From positions 1-64,000 of the forward strand of contig CATKXO010000006.1 in assembly GCA_949840775.1 (NCBI GenBank): a DNA stretch of 64,000 nt, in the 5' to 3' direction. A program made the translations under genes and the position numbers. The DNA is from an uncultured bacterium. GTDB taxonomy: Bacteria > Bacillota > Clostridia > Oscillospirales > Oscillospiraceae. This document shows positions 17,020-25,497 of this stretch, one piece after another; the stretch's first letter is position 1, and the number at the start of each line of letters is the position of its first letter. Under the pieces are notes generated by a model that worked only from the letters and a program-made list of their open reading frames with translations, had not been told where the DNA came from and made no database searches.

Positions 17020-18081
17020 ATGCGGCATTTAATCGACTTTGGGGACCTGACCCGCCAGGAGTGGGATGAGCTTTACCAGCGGGCCGGGAACATTATGGAC
17101 AACCCGCAGAAGTATATTGATGTCTGCCGGGGCAGGGTGATGGCCTCCCTGTTCTACGAGCCCTCCACCCGCACCAACTTCTCTTTCCAGACCGCCATGC
17201 TCCGCCTGGGGGGGACGGTTTTCGGCTTTGCCGACCCCAACTCCTCCTCGGTGGCCAAGGGCGAGACCCTGAAAGACACCGTCAAGATGGTGTCCGGCTA
17301 CGCCGACGTGATTGTCATGCGCACCCCCTGGGAGGGGGCGGCCAAGGCGGCGTCGCTGTACTCCCATGTCCCCGTGGTCAACGCCGGCGACGGCGGCCAC
17401 ATGCACCCCACCCAGACCACCGCCGACCTGACCACCATCACCCGCCTGCTGGGCCATGTGGACGGGCTTTCGGTGGGGCTGTGCGGCGATTTGAAGAACG
17501 GCCGCACCGTCCACTCCCTCATCAAGGCCCTGGCCAAGTTTGACAATATCCAGTTTTTCCTCATCTCCCCACGGGAACTGGCCGTTCCCGACTACATGCG
17601 CGCCTTTATGCGGGAGAACGACATGCGCTTTACCGAGGTCACCGGTCTGGAGGCGGTCATCCCCCAGCTGGACGTGCTGTATATGACCCGCATCCAGCGG
17701 GAGCGGTTTGTGGACCCCCTGGAGTATGAGCGGAACAAGGGAATTTACATCCTCACCCGCCGCAAGCTGGAGCGGGCCAAGGAGCACATGCTGGTGATGC
17801 ACCCCCTGCCCCGGGTGGATGAGATCGCCGTGGACGTGGACGACGACCCCAGAGCGGTGTACTTCGACCAGGCCCGGTACGGCATGTTCGCCCGGATGTC
17901 CCTGCTGGCCGACTTGGCCAACCAGTCCCGGCTGGACCGCACCCAGGCGGTGGAGATCGGGACCAGGCCCGTCTGCCGCAACCCCCGGTGCATCACCCAG
18001 AGCCAGCCCTACCTGCCGCCCCTGGTGAAGAAAAACGGCGGCGTGGACTGCTGTGCCTTCTGCGACGCGGCCCTGGACTGA
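17020..18081 (+). CDS. pyrB: aspartate carbamoyltransferase with C-terminal PyrI-like zinc knuckle
   Basis: Catalyses carbamoyl phosphate + aspartate to carbamoyl aspartate in pyrimidine synthesis. It is 353 residues from ATG 17020, selected by GGGAGAG. The carbamoyl-phosphate loop YEPSTRTNFSF lies at 46-56, and HPTQTTADL and the HPLPRVDEI loop are present. After about residue 310 comes an extra tail with C319-x4-C324 and C345-x2-C348, the arrangement of the zinc domain of the separate regulatory chain PyrI. No pyrI gene is adjacent. The tail may replace PyrI contacts without its nucleotide-binding domain. Confidence 0.93.
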   Translation: MRHLIDFGDLTRQEWDELYQRAGNIMDNPQKYIDVCRGRVMASLFYEPSTRTNFSFQTAMLRLGGTVFGFADPNSSSVAKGETLKDTVKMVSGYADVIVMRTPWEGAAKAASLYSHVPVVNAGDGGHMHPTQTTADLTTITRLLGHVDGLSVGLCGDLKNGRTVHSLIKALAKFDNIQFFLISPRELAVPDYMRAFMRENDMRFTEVTGLEAVIPQLDVLYMTRIQRERFVDPLEYERNKGIYILTRRKLERAKEHMLVMHPLPRVDEIAVDVDDDPRAVYFDQARYGMFARMSLLADLANQSRLDRTQAVEIGTRPVCRNPRCITQSQPYLPPLVKKNGGVDCCAFCDAALD

Positions 18082-18106
18082 ACTGCCGAATTTTTTTGAA
18101 AAACCA

Positions 18107-18135
18107 TTGACAGGCCGAAAAAAATGTGATAATAT
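18107..18135 (+). promoter_or_regulatory. promoter of the tRNA cluster
   Basis: TTGACA at 18107-18112, a 17-base spacer and TAATAT at 18130-18135, 33 bases before the first tRNA. Confidence 0.8.
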
Positions 18136-18167
18136 TCATAGGCTGATGTGAGGGGAGCACCATCCAT

Positions 18168-18241
18168 GCGGGTGTAGTTCAATGGTAGAATCCCAGCCTT
18201 CCAAGCTGGTCGCGTGGGTTCGATTCCCATCACCCGCTCCA
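18168..18241 (+). tRNA. tRNA-Gly (TCC)
   Basis: Acceptor GCGGGTG / CACCCGC, anticodon loop CTTCCAA reading TCC, T arm with GGTTCGATTCC, encoded CCA at 18239-18241. First of five tRNA genes. Confidence 0.95.
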
Positions 18242-18244
18242 AAC

Positions 18245-18321
18245 GCGCCTGTAGCTCAGGTGGATAGAGCAGCTGCCTTCTAAGCAGCGGGCCGGGGGTT
18301 CGAGTCCCTTCAGGCGTACCA
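18245..18321 (+). tRNA. tRNA-Arg (TCT)
   Basis: Acceptor GCGCCTG / CAGGCGT (one G-U pair), anticodon stem CTGCC..., anticodon TCT, T loop TTCGAGT, encoded CCA at 18319-18321. Confidence 0.93.
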
Positions 18322-18355
18322 GCCAGCTTCAGGTGTAACCGGGCATCAGTGATAT

Positions 18356-18433
<78 letters not shown>

Positions 18434-18488
18434 CATTGAGGCGGAAGGGCCGGAGCTTCTGCTCCGGCCCGAGCCTTTCCTGACACAC

Positions 18489-18563
18489 AGGGGTGTAGCC
18501 AAGTGGTAAGGCAAGGGACTTTGACTCCCTCATCCGCTGGTTCGAGTCCAGCCATCCCTGCCA
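18489..18563 (+). tRNA. tRNA-Gln (TTG)
   Basis: Acceptor AGGGGTG / CATCCCT with G73, anticodon TTG within GGGACTTTGACTCCC, encoded CCA at 18561-18563. A gene for GlnRS is in this window at 55625. Confidence 0.94.
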
Positions 18564-18577
18564 TTCAATTTTTATAC

Positions 18578-18653
18578 GACCCGTTAGCTCAGCCGGTAGA
18601 GCAACTGCCTTTTAAGCCGTGGGTCCGGGGTTCGAATCCCCGACGGGTCACCA
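18578..18653 (+). tRNA. tRNA-Lys (TTT)
   Basis: Acceptor GACCCGT / ACGGGTC, anticodon loop CTTTTAA, T arm CGGGGTTCGAATCCCCG, encoded CCA at 18651-18653. The anticodon stem reads ACTGC / GCCGT, leaving a T-C mismatch at the middle pair (29-41). Its last bases are the left part of a 62-base direct repeat. Confidence 0.93.
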
Positions 18654-18755
18654 GAACGCGCAGATACGAACACGCTTTGTCGTGAGGAATGTATTTGCGG
18701 TAGAAACAGAGATAGAGCCAAGACTGTGAAGCCTTGGCTCTATCTCTGTTTCTAC
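18645..18755 (+). repeat. R2 direct repeat, left copy, with long hairpin
   Basis: Bases 18645-18706 match 26737-26798 at 54 of 62 positions, starting with GGGTCAC of the tRNA-Lys 3' end. The unit forms a hairpin with outer stem CGCAGATAC / GTATTTGCG (18659-18699). It is followed by a 23-base perfect stem at 18700-18722 / 18733-18755 (contains GAGCCAAG). The second stem probably ends tRNA transcription, though no T run follows. Confidence 0.85.
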
Positions 18756-18836
18756 GTATATATTTGGGGTGTATCACAGAGCTAAGGAGGGCTAAATGTT
18801 GAAGAATCTCGAAACATTTGAAGGAAGAATATCCGA

Positions 18837-18902
18837 ATAAGAAACCTGAAGCGGGCTCTCTGCCTGACCCTGGCCTCCGTCATGCTCTTGGGCATGATGT
18901 AA
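18837..18902 (+). pseudogene. remnant of a secreted-protein signal peptide
   Basis: In-frame codons read IRNLKRALCLTLASVMLLGM then M and stop. This looks like the signal peptide of the SLH-type surface proteins common in this bacterial group, with the start ATG changed to ATA and a TAA right after the hydrophobic core. A 14-codon frame (18796-18840) behind AAGGAGG precedes it. It is probably debris at the edge of the inserted segment. Confidence 0.5.
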
Positions 18903-18917
18903 ACAATAGAGCCCATT

Positions 18918-19703
18918 TTAACAAATCAAGTATCGCCGCATGTTAAAAAGACTGATGCAGATAATCACTGCCATCAGCAAAATGAACAGCCGTTCTACCG
19001 CCCTGCTGTCCATCCGCCGGTTCAGCCTTCTGCCCAAAACGCCTCCTCCCAGTCCGCCTGCTGCCATCAACACCAGCACTAACCAGCGAAAATCCGGGAC
19101 AGACGCGGTGATCAGGGTGGTCAACAGGCTGCACAGCTGACTGAAAAAGATGATGTAAAGGCTATTGGCGGCGGCTGTTTTGGTATCCATACTGAAAAAG
19201 AAATACAGCACCACCAGATTGATCGGCCCGCCGCCGATCCCCAAAAAGCTGGACATACAGCCCAGTGCCAGGCCGATTGCGGCGCACGCCCCCTTATTTC
19301 GGATCTGGTGGGTAGAAATACGGGATTTGTTCAGCGTGTAGAGCAGCGTTCCCAGTGTAACGACAGCCAGACAGGCGGACTGGACCGCCCCCACCCGCTC
19401 AGGTGTATCCGACAGCTCCCGCGCCAGCGCGAACAGCTGATTGCCCAGCAAGCCGCCCGCCGCCGCTCCCACCGCCAGCGGTGTTCCCACGTCCAGGGAG
19501 ACGCTTTTCTCCCCTGCCAGGAGCGACTTGCCCACCGAGTAACAGCTCATGGTTAATACAGTGCAGCCGGACAAAAAACTGATGGCGGATACCGTCTCCA
19601 GGTGGAACAGGTCCAACACAGGCTTGATGATGACGCCGCCGCCAATGCCGCAGATGGCGCCCACAGCGCTGGCCCCCAGAGCGACGAGAAAAAATATCAG
19701 CAT
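18918..19703 (-). CDS. TauE/SafE-family anion exporter
   Basis: A 261-residue integral membrane protein with eight likely helices. Two half-repeats carry the family glycines: GAICGIGGGVIIKPVLDL at about 16-33 and GCMSSFLGIGGGPINLVVL at about 147-165. Family members export sulfite, sulfoacetate or other oxyanions. It is the last gene of the leftward sulfatase operon, and its ribosome site (GAGGTGAG) overlaps the end of the maturase gene. In this context it probably exports the sulfate or sulfite released by the pathway; that is inference. Confidence 0.88.
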   Translation of the reverse strand: MLIFFLVALGASAVGAICGIGGGVIIKPVLDLFHLETVSAISFLSGCTVLTMSCYSVGKSLLAGEKSVSLDVGTPLAVGAAAGGLLGNQLFALARELSDTPERVGAVQSACLAVVTLGTLLYTLNKSRISTHQIRNKGACAAIGLALGCMSSFLGIGGGPINLVVLYFFFSMDTKTAAANSLYIIFFSQLCSLLTTLITASVPDFRWLVLVLMAAGGLGGGVLGRRLNRRMDSRAVERLFILLMAVIICISLFNMRRYLIC

Positions 19704-19707
19704 GAGC

Positions 19708-20823
19708 TCACCTCGTTCTTAACATGCTTTGCGCCTGCCGCAGGCGGGGGAGGGCGTAGGCAAAAAAACCGGCGTAGGCCCGGCAGTAGTAATTGCGTCC
19801 CAGCCCGTCCTCTTCCACCGCCCGATCCCGACGGCACCCGTTGCGGCACAAGGGATACCACTGACAGGTCTTACACTCCTCCGGGACCCGCCGGGACGCC
19901 TCCACAAAGCCAATCTCCTCCCGGACCCGGTCCAGCTCCTCCCAGGAATCCTGTTGGATATTCCCCAGGCGGTATCCATCCAGGCCGTAGAAGTCACAAG
20001 GGTAGACGCTTCCGTCCGCCTCCACCAGATACTGTAAACCGCAGCACCCCAGCATAGAGCACTGCTCCGGAGCGTGTCCGTTCAGCATCCACACCAGATT
20101 GTCAAAATACCGGATCGACCAGTATCGGCCCTGCTCCAGCTCTCGATACCACAGGTCGAACAAGGTTTTCAAAAAGCGCTCATACTGATCCGGAGACAGG
20201 GAGTAGCCCTGTCCCCCCCGCTCCTCCTCCAGGGGGTCCAGGCAGGGAATATACTGCTGAAACCGGAAGCCCTCCTTGCACAGGGCGGAAAAGACGCTCT
20301 GGATATGCCTGGCCAGATGGCCCGTCACTACCGTGAGGACGTTGTAGTCCACTCCGGCCTCCTCCAGCAGGCGGGCTGCCTTCATCACCCGGTGGTAGGT
20401 GCCCTTTCCCTCCCCGTCCCGGCGGAACCGGTCGTGACACTCCCGGTTCCCGTCCAGAGACAGACCCACCAGGAAGCGGTTTTCTTGAAAAAAGCGGCAC
20501 CAGTCCCTGTCCAGCAGCATCCCGTTTGTCTGAATGGCGTACTGGACCGCCAGGGCTTTTGGGACCGTCTCCTTCACACAGGAGACAAAATCCCGGTAGA
20601 AGTCCAGCCCCGCCAGGGTGGGTTCGCCGCCCTGAAACAGGAACGTAATGGAGCCCTCCGCCGCCCCCGCCGCCTTCTCAATCAGGGTATGGCTCACCGC
20701 TTGGGGCATCAAACCATAATTGGGCACAGTGCGGATACTGGCCTCGTCGGCGTAGAAGCAGTAGGCGCAGCGCAGGTTGCAGGCGCTGGAGGCCGGCTTG
20801 ATCAGGATGCTCAGGGGCGGCAT
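19708..20823 (-). CDS. anaerobic sulfatase-maturating enzyme (radical SAM/SPASM)
   Basis: A 371-residue radical SAM enzyme that oxidises the active-site Cys or Ser of sulfatases to formylglycine without oxygen. Visible: C15-x3-C19-x2-C22 (CNLRCAYC) for the SAM cluster, FQGGEPTLAG, and a C-terminal SPASM region with CGLQYL, YPCDFYGLDGYR and CKTCQWYPLCRNGC for two auxiliary clusters. An adjacent Cys-type sulfatase gene in the same operon is its expected substrate. Start ATG 20823 follows GGAGGAG. Confidence 0.93.
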   Translation of the reverse strand: MPPLSILIKPASSACNLRCAYCFYADEASIRTVPNYGLMPQAVSHTLIEKAAGAAEGSITFLFQGGEPTLAGLDFYRDFVSCVKETVPKALAVQYAIQTNGMLLDRDWCRFFQENRFLVGLSLDGNRECHDRFRRDGEGKGTYHRVMKAARLLEEAGVDYNVLTVVTGHLARHIQSVFSALCKEGFRFQQYIPCLDPLEEERGGQGYSLSPDQYERFLKTLFDLWYRELEQGRYWSIRYFDNLVWMLNGHAPEQCSMLGCCGLQYLVEADGSVYPCDFYGLDGYRLGNIQQDSWEELDRVREEIGFVEASRRVPEECKTCQWYPLCRNGCRRDRAVEEDGLGRNYYCRAYAGFFAYALPRLRQAQSMLRTR

Positions 20824-20844
20824 GGCAGCTCCTCCTTTTTTGAC

Positions 20845-20870
20845 GCGGGCCGCCCATCAGGGCGGCCCGC
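20845..20870. other. GC-rich hairpin between GntR and maturase genes
   Basis: GCGGGCCGCCC / GGGCGGCCCGC with an ATCA loop. There is no T run on the coding strand, so it is more likely an mRNA stability element or an R1-like remnant than a terminator. Confidence 0.55.
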
Positions 20871-20875
20871 ACTGT

Positions 20876-21985
20876 TTATCTTATGGCAGGGCCGACGGAC
20901 CGGCCCACATAGATCTCCGGGGACAGGACACAGGTATAGCCCAGATCGTCGCAGTCCCGGTTCCGAATCATCTGCGTCAGCCTGGAGGCCACCTCCTGCC
21001 CGATCCGGTAGCCCTGGTGAACGGAGCAGGTGACCCCCTCCGCCTCCCAGTCGTCGCTGGAGTAGTCAAAGCACACCAGGGAGCAGTCCTCCGGCACCCG
21101 CTTTCCCTGCTTCTCCAGCACCTGCCGCACCAGACGGTAGATCATGTAGTTGCAGCAGACCACCGCCGTATAGTGGGTCAGCCGCTTTAAAAAGCGGTCG
21201 ATGGAGCGGGCAAAGCTGGGGTCGTGGGCCTCGTCGGAGACGCACCACTTGATGTAGTCGTCCTGATACGCCACTCCGTTTTCCCGGAGGGCGGCGGCCA
21301 TCCCCTGGAACTTTTCGATGCTCTGGTAGTTGTCAGAGACAAACACCCCGGCAATATTCCGGTGGCCCTCCCGGATGAGCAGGCCGATGAGCTCCTGGGC
21401 GCACCGCAGGTCGTTGACCACCACCCGGGGGCACTTCAGGTTTTTATAGTAGTTGTTGTAGAAGATGACGGGAATCCGTTTCTGGTAAATTTTCTGGTAG
21501 CAGTCCAGGTTGGGGTTGAGCAGGCTGGCCTTCACGCCGTCTACGATGAAGCCCTGAAAGCCCTGGTTGATGACGGTCTGGAGGCAGTGCCGCTCGTTGG
21601 CGAACTTGTTGTCCGTCAGAAAGGTGCGCAGGTCCACCCGGTCGGGAGACAGGACGCTGCGGATGCCCTCCATCAGGCTGGAGTTGGCGTTGCTGTCCTG
21701 ACCCTGGAGGATCAGTCCGATTTTCAGCTTTCCGGTGCTTCCGCCCAGCTCCCAGGACAGGGCTTCCTCCTTGTCGATGTAGGTGCCGCTGCCCTTCACC
21801 CGGATGAGCAGCCCCTCCTCGGTCAGCCGCTCCAGCGCCCGGCGCACCGTCTCCCGGCTGACGGACAGCTTCCGGCTCAGGGTGTTTTCGGAGGGAATCT
21901 TTGTGTTGCTGGAAAACTTATTCTCCTCAATATAGGCCCGCACCCAGAGATAGACCATCTCTGACTTCCTGTCCAGCACCTTCAT
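20876..21985 (-). CDS. GntR-type regulator with LacI-like sensor domain (AraR architecture)
   Basis: A 369-residue regulator. Residues about 5-75 are a GntR winged helix (KIPSENTLSRKLSVSRETVRRALERL, split by the turn; GLLIRVKGSGTYI). The rest is a periplasmic-binding-like sensor with DGVKASLLN, GHRNIAGVFVSDN and CFDYSSDDWE, as in AraR. Such proteins bind a sugar-type ligand and release DNA. ATG 21985 is preferred over the GTG at 21994. It lies inside the operon, so it is produced with the pathway it probably controls. Confidence 0.88.
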   Translation of the reverse strand: MKVLDRKSEMVYLWVRAYIEENKFSSNTKIPSENTLSRKLSVSRETVRRALERLTEEGLLIRVKGSGTYIDKEEALSWELGGSTGKLKIGLILQGQDSNANSSLMEGIRSVLSPDRVDLRTFLTDNKFANERHCLQTVINQGFQGFIVDGVKASLLNPNLDCYQKIYQKRIPVIFYNNYYKNLKCPRVVVNDLRCAQELIGLLIREGHRNIAGVFVSDNYQSIEKFQGMAAALRENGVAYQDDYIKWCVSDEAHDPSFARSIDRFLKRLTHYTAVVCCNYMIYRLVRQVLEKQGKRVPEDCSLVCFDYSSDDWEAEGVTCSVHQGYRIGQEVASRLTQMIRNRDCDDLGYTCVLSPEIYVGRSVGPAIR

Positions 21986-22015
21986 GACGCCCACCTCGCC
22001 CAGCCGCGCAGTTTC

Positions 22016-23368
22016 TCAGTCGGTAATCTCGGGCCGTTTCCCCTCCGCCTTTTCGATCCAGTCCAGCAGGCGCAGCCGCAGCGCTTCCTTCACCTGGGCG
22101 TAGGCGGGATCGGCCACCACATTGTTCAGCTGGTGGGGGTCCTTCTCCATGTCGTAGAGGAAGTCGTCGGCGTACACGTCCGCCGCCGCCGCCTCGCCGC
22201 CGTTGACGCCGGGGGCGTAGACAGAGTAGGTATACCGGGCTGTGCGGATGCACCGGCCCACCCGGCTCTCGGAAATCTGCGCGAAAATTTCGTTGGGTCT
22301 ATTATCGTCCTTTTTCTCTACCACGTCAAGGAGGTTTTCCCCGATCATGGCCTCTCCCACATCTACGCCGGCCAGGGACAGGATGGTCTTGGGCAGACTG
22401 GCGGTGCTCACCAGCTCCTCCACGGCAATTCCACCCTTGAAGGGCCCGCCGGCGATGACCAGGGGCACGTGGAGGGCCGCGTCGTGACAGGAGCGCTTAT
22501 AGTCGTCGTAGCCGTTGAGGTGGGCGTCCCGGTTGCGGGTGAGGAAGTGGGAGCCGTGGTCGGAGGCAAAGATGATCACCGTATTCTCATACAGCCCCTT
22601 CTCCTTCAGCTTGGCCACCAGCCTGCCCAGATTCTCATCCAGGCTGGCGCACTGGCCCAGGTAGTCGGGGTACTCCTCCGCCGCATTGCCTCCCAGCGCC
22701 TTCAAATCCTCGGGCAGAATGAAGTTCTTGAACCGCTCCCTGGACCCCTCCGGTCCCTCGTAGTGCTTCCGGTCGTTCTGGTGGTGGGGCTCGATTTGTG
22801 AGACGGTCATAAAGAAGGGCTTTTTCCCGTCGTACTGGTCGAAGAACTCCAGGGCCAGGTCGTTGATGCAGTCGGCCCGGTAGCCCTTGAAGTCGATGCG
22901 CCGGTCATTCTCGTCAAAGACGTAGCCGTCGTAGCCGTGGGAGGTAAACTCCAGCACGTCGGCGGCGCGCCAGAAGCCGGTGTATCCCCCCCGCAGCTCC
23001 CTAGGGATGGCGGTGACGGTGTGGTCAATCGTGGGGGGCTTCTCCAGCTCCCCGTCGCTGGCCAGATGCCACTTGCCGATATAGGCGGTCTCATAGCCCG
23101 CCTCCTCAATGTAGCTGCCCAGGGTTTTCACCCCGGAGGGCAGCATGATGTTGTTGCGGAAGCAGCCCGTCTCGGTGGGCCATTTACCCGTCTGGAAGAG
23201 GGCGCGGCAGGGGCCGCACACCGGCTGGGGGGAGAAAGCGTTGTCAAACTTGACTCCCTCCCGGGCCAGCTGGTCCAGGTTGGGCGTGATGTCCAGGGGC
23301 TGGCCGAAGCAGCCGCAGGTGTCCCAGCGCTGCTGGTCGGTAAAGTAGAAAATAATATTATTTGGCAT
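22016..23368 (-). CDS. Cys-type sulfatase, cytoplasmic
   Basis: A 450-residue alkaline-phosphatase-fold sulfatase. The metal-site DQQ lies at 11-13 and the formylglycine motif is C51-G-P-C-R55 followed by ALFQTG. GKWHL and SDHGSH are also present. It starts MPNNIIFYFTDQQ with no signal peptide, so it acts inside the cell. It is converted to formylglycine form by the maturase encoded two genes downstream. Its ribosome site overlaps the tctA stop. The substrate must enter by the linked transporter; its identity is unknown. Confidence 0.93.
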   Translation of the reverse strand: MPNNIIFYFTDQQRWDTCGCFGQPLDITPNLDQLAREGVKFDNAFSPQPVCGPCRALFQTGKWPTETGCFRNNIMLPSGVKTLGSYIEEAGYETAYIGKWHLASDGELEKPPTIDHTVTAIPRELRGGYTGFWRAADVLEFTSHGYDGYVFDENDRRIDFKGYRADCINDLALEFFDQYDGKKPFFMTVSQIEPHHQNDRKHYEGPEGSRERFKNFILPEDLKALGGNAAEEYPDYLGQCASLDENLGRLVAKLKEKGLYENTVIIFASDHGSHFLTRNRDAHLNGYDDYKRSCHDAALHVPLVIAGGPFKGGIAVEELVSTASLPKTILSLAGVDVGEAMIGENLLDVVEKKDDNRPNEIFAQISESRVGRCIRTARYTYSVYAPGVNGGEAAAADVYADDFLYDMEKDPHQLNNVVADPAYAQVKEALRLRLLDWIEKAEGKRPEITD

Positions 23369-23371
23369 TTG

Positions 23372-24874
23372 TCAGTCCTCCTTCTGCTGGCTGGCTTTTC
23401 GCTCCTTCATCTTTCCACGGACAATGGCGCCCACCGCTCCCACAATGAGAACCAGGAAGATGATGCAGTATACGCTGCTGAAAAAGATGCTGGGACTGCC
23501 GTTGGAGATGAGCAGGGCCCGGCGGAAGTTGGTCTCGGTCATGCTGCCCAGCACCAGGCCCAGCAGAATGGGTACCGGGGGCAGCTCCAGCTTGCGCAGA
23601 ACCCAGGACAGAATCCCGAAAATCAGGGCCACACCCACATCAAAGTAGTTTCCATTGACGGAATAGGCCCCCGCAAAGCAGAAGATGACGATGATGGGGG
23701 TAAGAATCTCCTGGGGGATGGACACCACCTTGGCAAAAATAGTGGTGAGGAATTTCCCCTGAAGGAACATGAACACATTTACTAGGATCAGGCCCAGCAT
23801 GATAGCGTACATAATGTCTCCCTGGGTGGTGAACAGGCTGAGACCGGGATTCAGGCCATTGATCATCAGGGCGGAGAGCATGATGGCCACTGTGCCGTCG
23901 CCGGGGATGCCCAGGGTGAGCAGAGGGATCAAAGTTGCGCCGGTGACGGCGTTGTTGGCCGATTCGGCGGCGGCGATGCCCTCCACCGAACCGTGGCCGA
24001 ACTCCTCCGGGTGTTTGGACATGTTCTTGGCAGTGTTGTAGCTGAACCAGGAGGCCTCCGAGGCCCCGGTGCCGGGAATAATGCCCACCATTACCCCGAT
24101 GAGGGAGGAGATCAGCACCGGCCGGGTCATGCGCTTATACTCCGCCTTGGTGATGACCCCGTCGTCCTTGATTTGGGTAGTATCCAGGTTGAGCCGGTCC
24201 AGCCGCCGCTCCGCCTTGGCCATAATCTCCACCAGGGCGAACAAGCCGATGAGGCAGACGGCCAGGTCCAGCCCCAGATAGAGCCGGGGGATGCCGAAGG
24301 TAAAGCGGTCGTAGCTGGTCATGGGGTCGGAGCCTACACAGGAGATGAGCAGGCCCAGGCAGGCGGAAATCAGGCCCTTGATCATGCTCTTGCCCGACAC
24401 GCCGGCGATGATGGTCAGGCCGAAGACGCAGACCATAAAATATTCTGCGGTGCCCAGCTGGGCGGCAATCCTGGCCACCTGGGGCCCCAGGAAGAGGAGC
24501 ATCAGGGCGGAGAATACCCCGCCGAAGGTGGAGGCATACAGGGCGATTTTCAGCGCCGCCTTGGTCCGGCCCTGCTCCGACAGGGGGTGCCCGTCCAGCA
24601 TGGTGGCCGCCGCGTGGGGCGTGCCGGGGGTGTTGATGAGGATGGCGGACACGCTGCCGCCGTAGCCGCCGGCGCAGTAGATGCCCAGCAGGAACATCAT
24701 GCCGGGGATGGCGGTCATGGAGTAGGTGACGGGCAGGAAGAGGATGACACACAAAATGACGCTCAGGCCAGGGATAGCCGCAAAGACCGAGCCGATGAAC
24801 ACACCAATATTGATCCACAGGATATTCTGTAGCGTGAACAGCAGGCCGGTGGCCGGAATGATATGTTGTAACAT
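23372..24874 (-). CDS. tripartite tricarboxylate transporter, large membrane subunit TctA
   Basis: A 500-residue, roughly 12-helix permease of the TTT family. Typical motifs are GVFIGSVFAAIPGLS near the start, GGYGGSVSAILINTPGTP, and PGTGASEASWFSYNTAK. It uses an ion gradient to import organic anions delivered by TctC. ATG 24874 follows AAGGAGGGGG; the upstream open frame is not conserved. It lies between tctB and the sulfatase gene. Confidence 0.93.
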   Translation of the reverse strand: MLQHIIPATGLLFTLQNILWINIGVFIGSVFAAIPGLSVILCVILFLPVTYSMTAIPGMMFLLGIYCAGGYGGSVSAILINTPGTPHAAATMLDGHPLSEQGRTKAALKIALYASTFGGVFSALMLLFLGPQVARIAAQLGTAEYFMVCVFGLTIIAGVSGKSMIKGLISACLGLLISCVGSDPMTSYDRFTFGIPRLYLGLDLAVCLIGLFALVEIMAKAERRLDRLNLDTTQIKDDGVITKAEYKRMTRPVLISSLIGVMVGIIPGTGASEASWFSYNTAKNMSKHPEEFGHGSVEGIAAAESANNAVTGATLIPLLTLGIPGDGTVAIMLSALMINGLNPGLSLFTTQGDIMYAIMLGLILVNVFMFLQGKFLTTIFAKVVSIPQEILTPIIVIFCFAGAYSVNGNYFDVGVALIFGILSWVLRKLELPPVPILLGLVLGSMTETNFRRALLISNGSPSIFFSSVYCIIFLVLIVGAVGAIVRGKMKERKASQQKED

Positions 24875-24888
24875 AAGCCGCCCCCTCC

Positions 24889-25404
24889 TTAAAAGTCCAC
24901 GCCCAGGGCGAAGCGGAAGGCGGCCCAAATGGCCACCGCTATCACCAGGGTAATGACATAATAGGACTTCTTCCGGCACCGGAAATAGAGCAGGAAGCCA
25001 AGACAGCAGAAAATTGCTCCCACTACAAACAGTCCGGTGAGCTTGCTGAGCAGATAGGTAACCACCAGGATGCCCAGAATAATCAGGGCCTTGATCTCTA
25101 CCTGAATGTTGATGACCTTCCAGTTCAGGGGCTGTTTGGTCGCCAGCTTATACAGCTCCTTGCCGATGAGCATGGCGCAGCACAGCAGCAGCACCACCGT
25201 CAGCATGGTGGGGAAGGCCCGGCCGTTCACCACATCTTTTTCGGAAATTGCCACCTGATCCGGCATGACAAGCAAAACGCCGAGGCCCAGAAGGAAAAAT
25301 AGGATGCCGGTGACCAGGTCTATGGGAATGCGAATCTCTTTCTCATGCAGCTTGCGGCCCCAGGCGTCCATACGGCCGTTAAACTGCTCCACCCATTTAC
25401 TCAT
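24889..25404 (-). CDS. tripartite tricarboxylate transporter, small subunit TctB
   Basis: A 171-residue protein with four hydrophobic segments (about 28-46, 60-80, 105-145, 150-168) and a short cytoplasmic N-terminus. The sequence is poorly conserved, as usual for TctB; identity rests on size, topology and position between tctC and tctA. It is preceded by AAAGGAGG. Its stop is 15 bases before tctA. Confidence 0.85.
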   Translation of the reverse strand: MSKWVEQFNGRMDAWGRKLHEKEIRIPIDLVTGILFFLLGLGVLLVMPDQVAISEKDVVNGRAFPTMLTVVLLLCCAMLIGKELYKLATKQPLNWKVINIQVEIKALIILGILVVTYLLSKLTGLFVVGAIFCCLGFLLYFRCRKKSYYVITLVIAVAIWAAFRFALGVDF

Positions 25405-25436
25405 GGGGGACCTCCTTTCCAGATTTCAAAATGAAA

Positions 25437-25475
25437 CAGGGGATGGGCGGGGTCTTATCCCGATCCCATCCCCTG
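25437..25475 (-). terminator. hairpin between tctC and tctB (attenuator candidate)
   Basis: CAGGGGATGGG / CCCATCCCCTG, followed on the transcribed strand by TTTCATTTT. It probably lets most transcripts stop after the receptor gene, giving more TctC than TctBA. Confidence 0.65.
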
Positions 25476-25497
25476 CATGTTATACGCAGTGCTCAGG

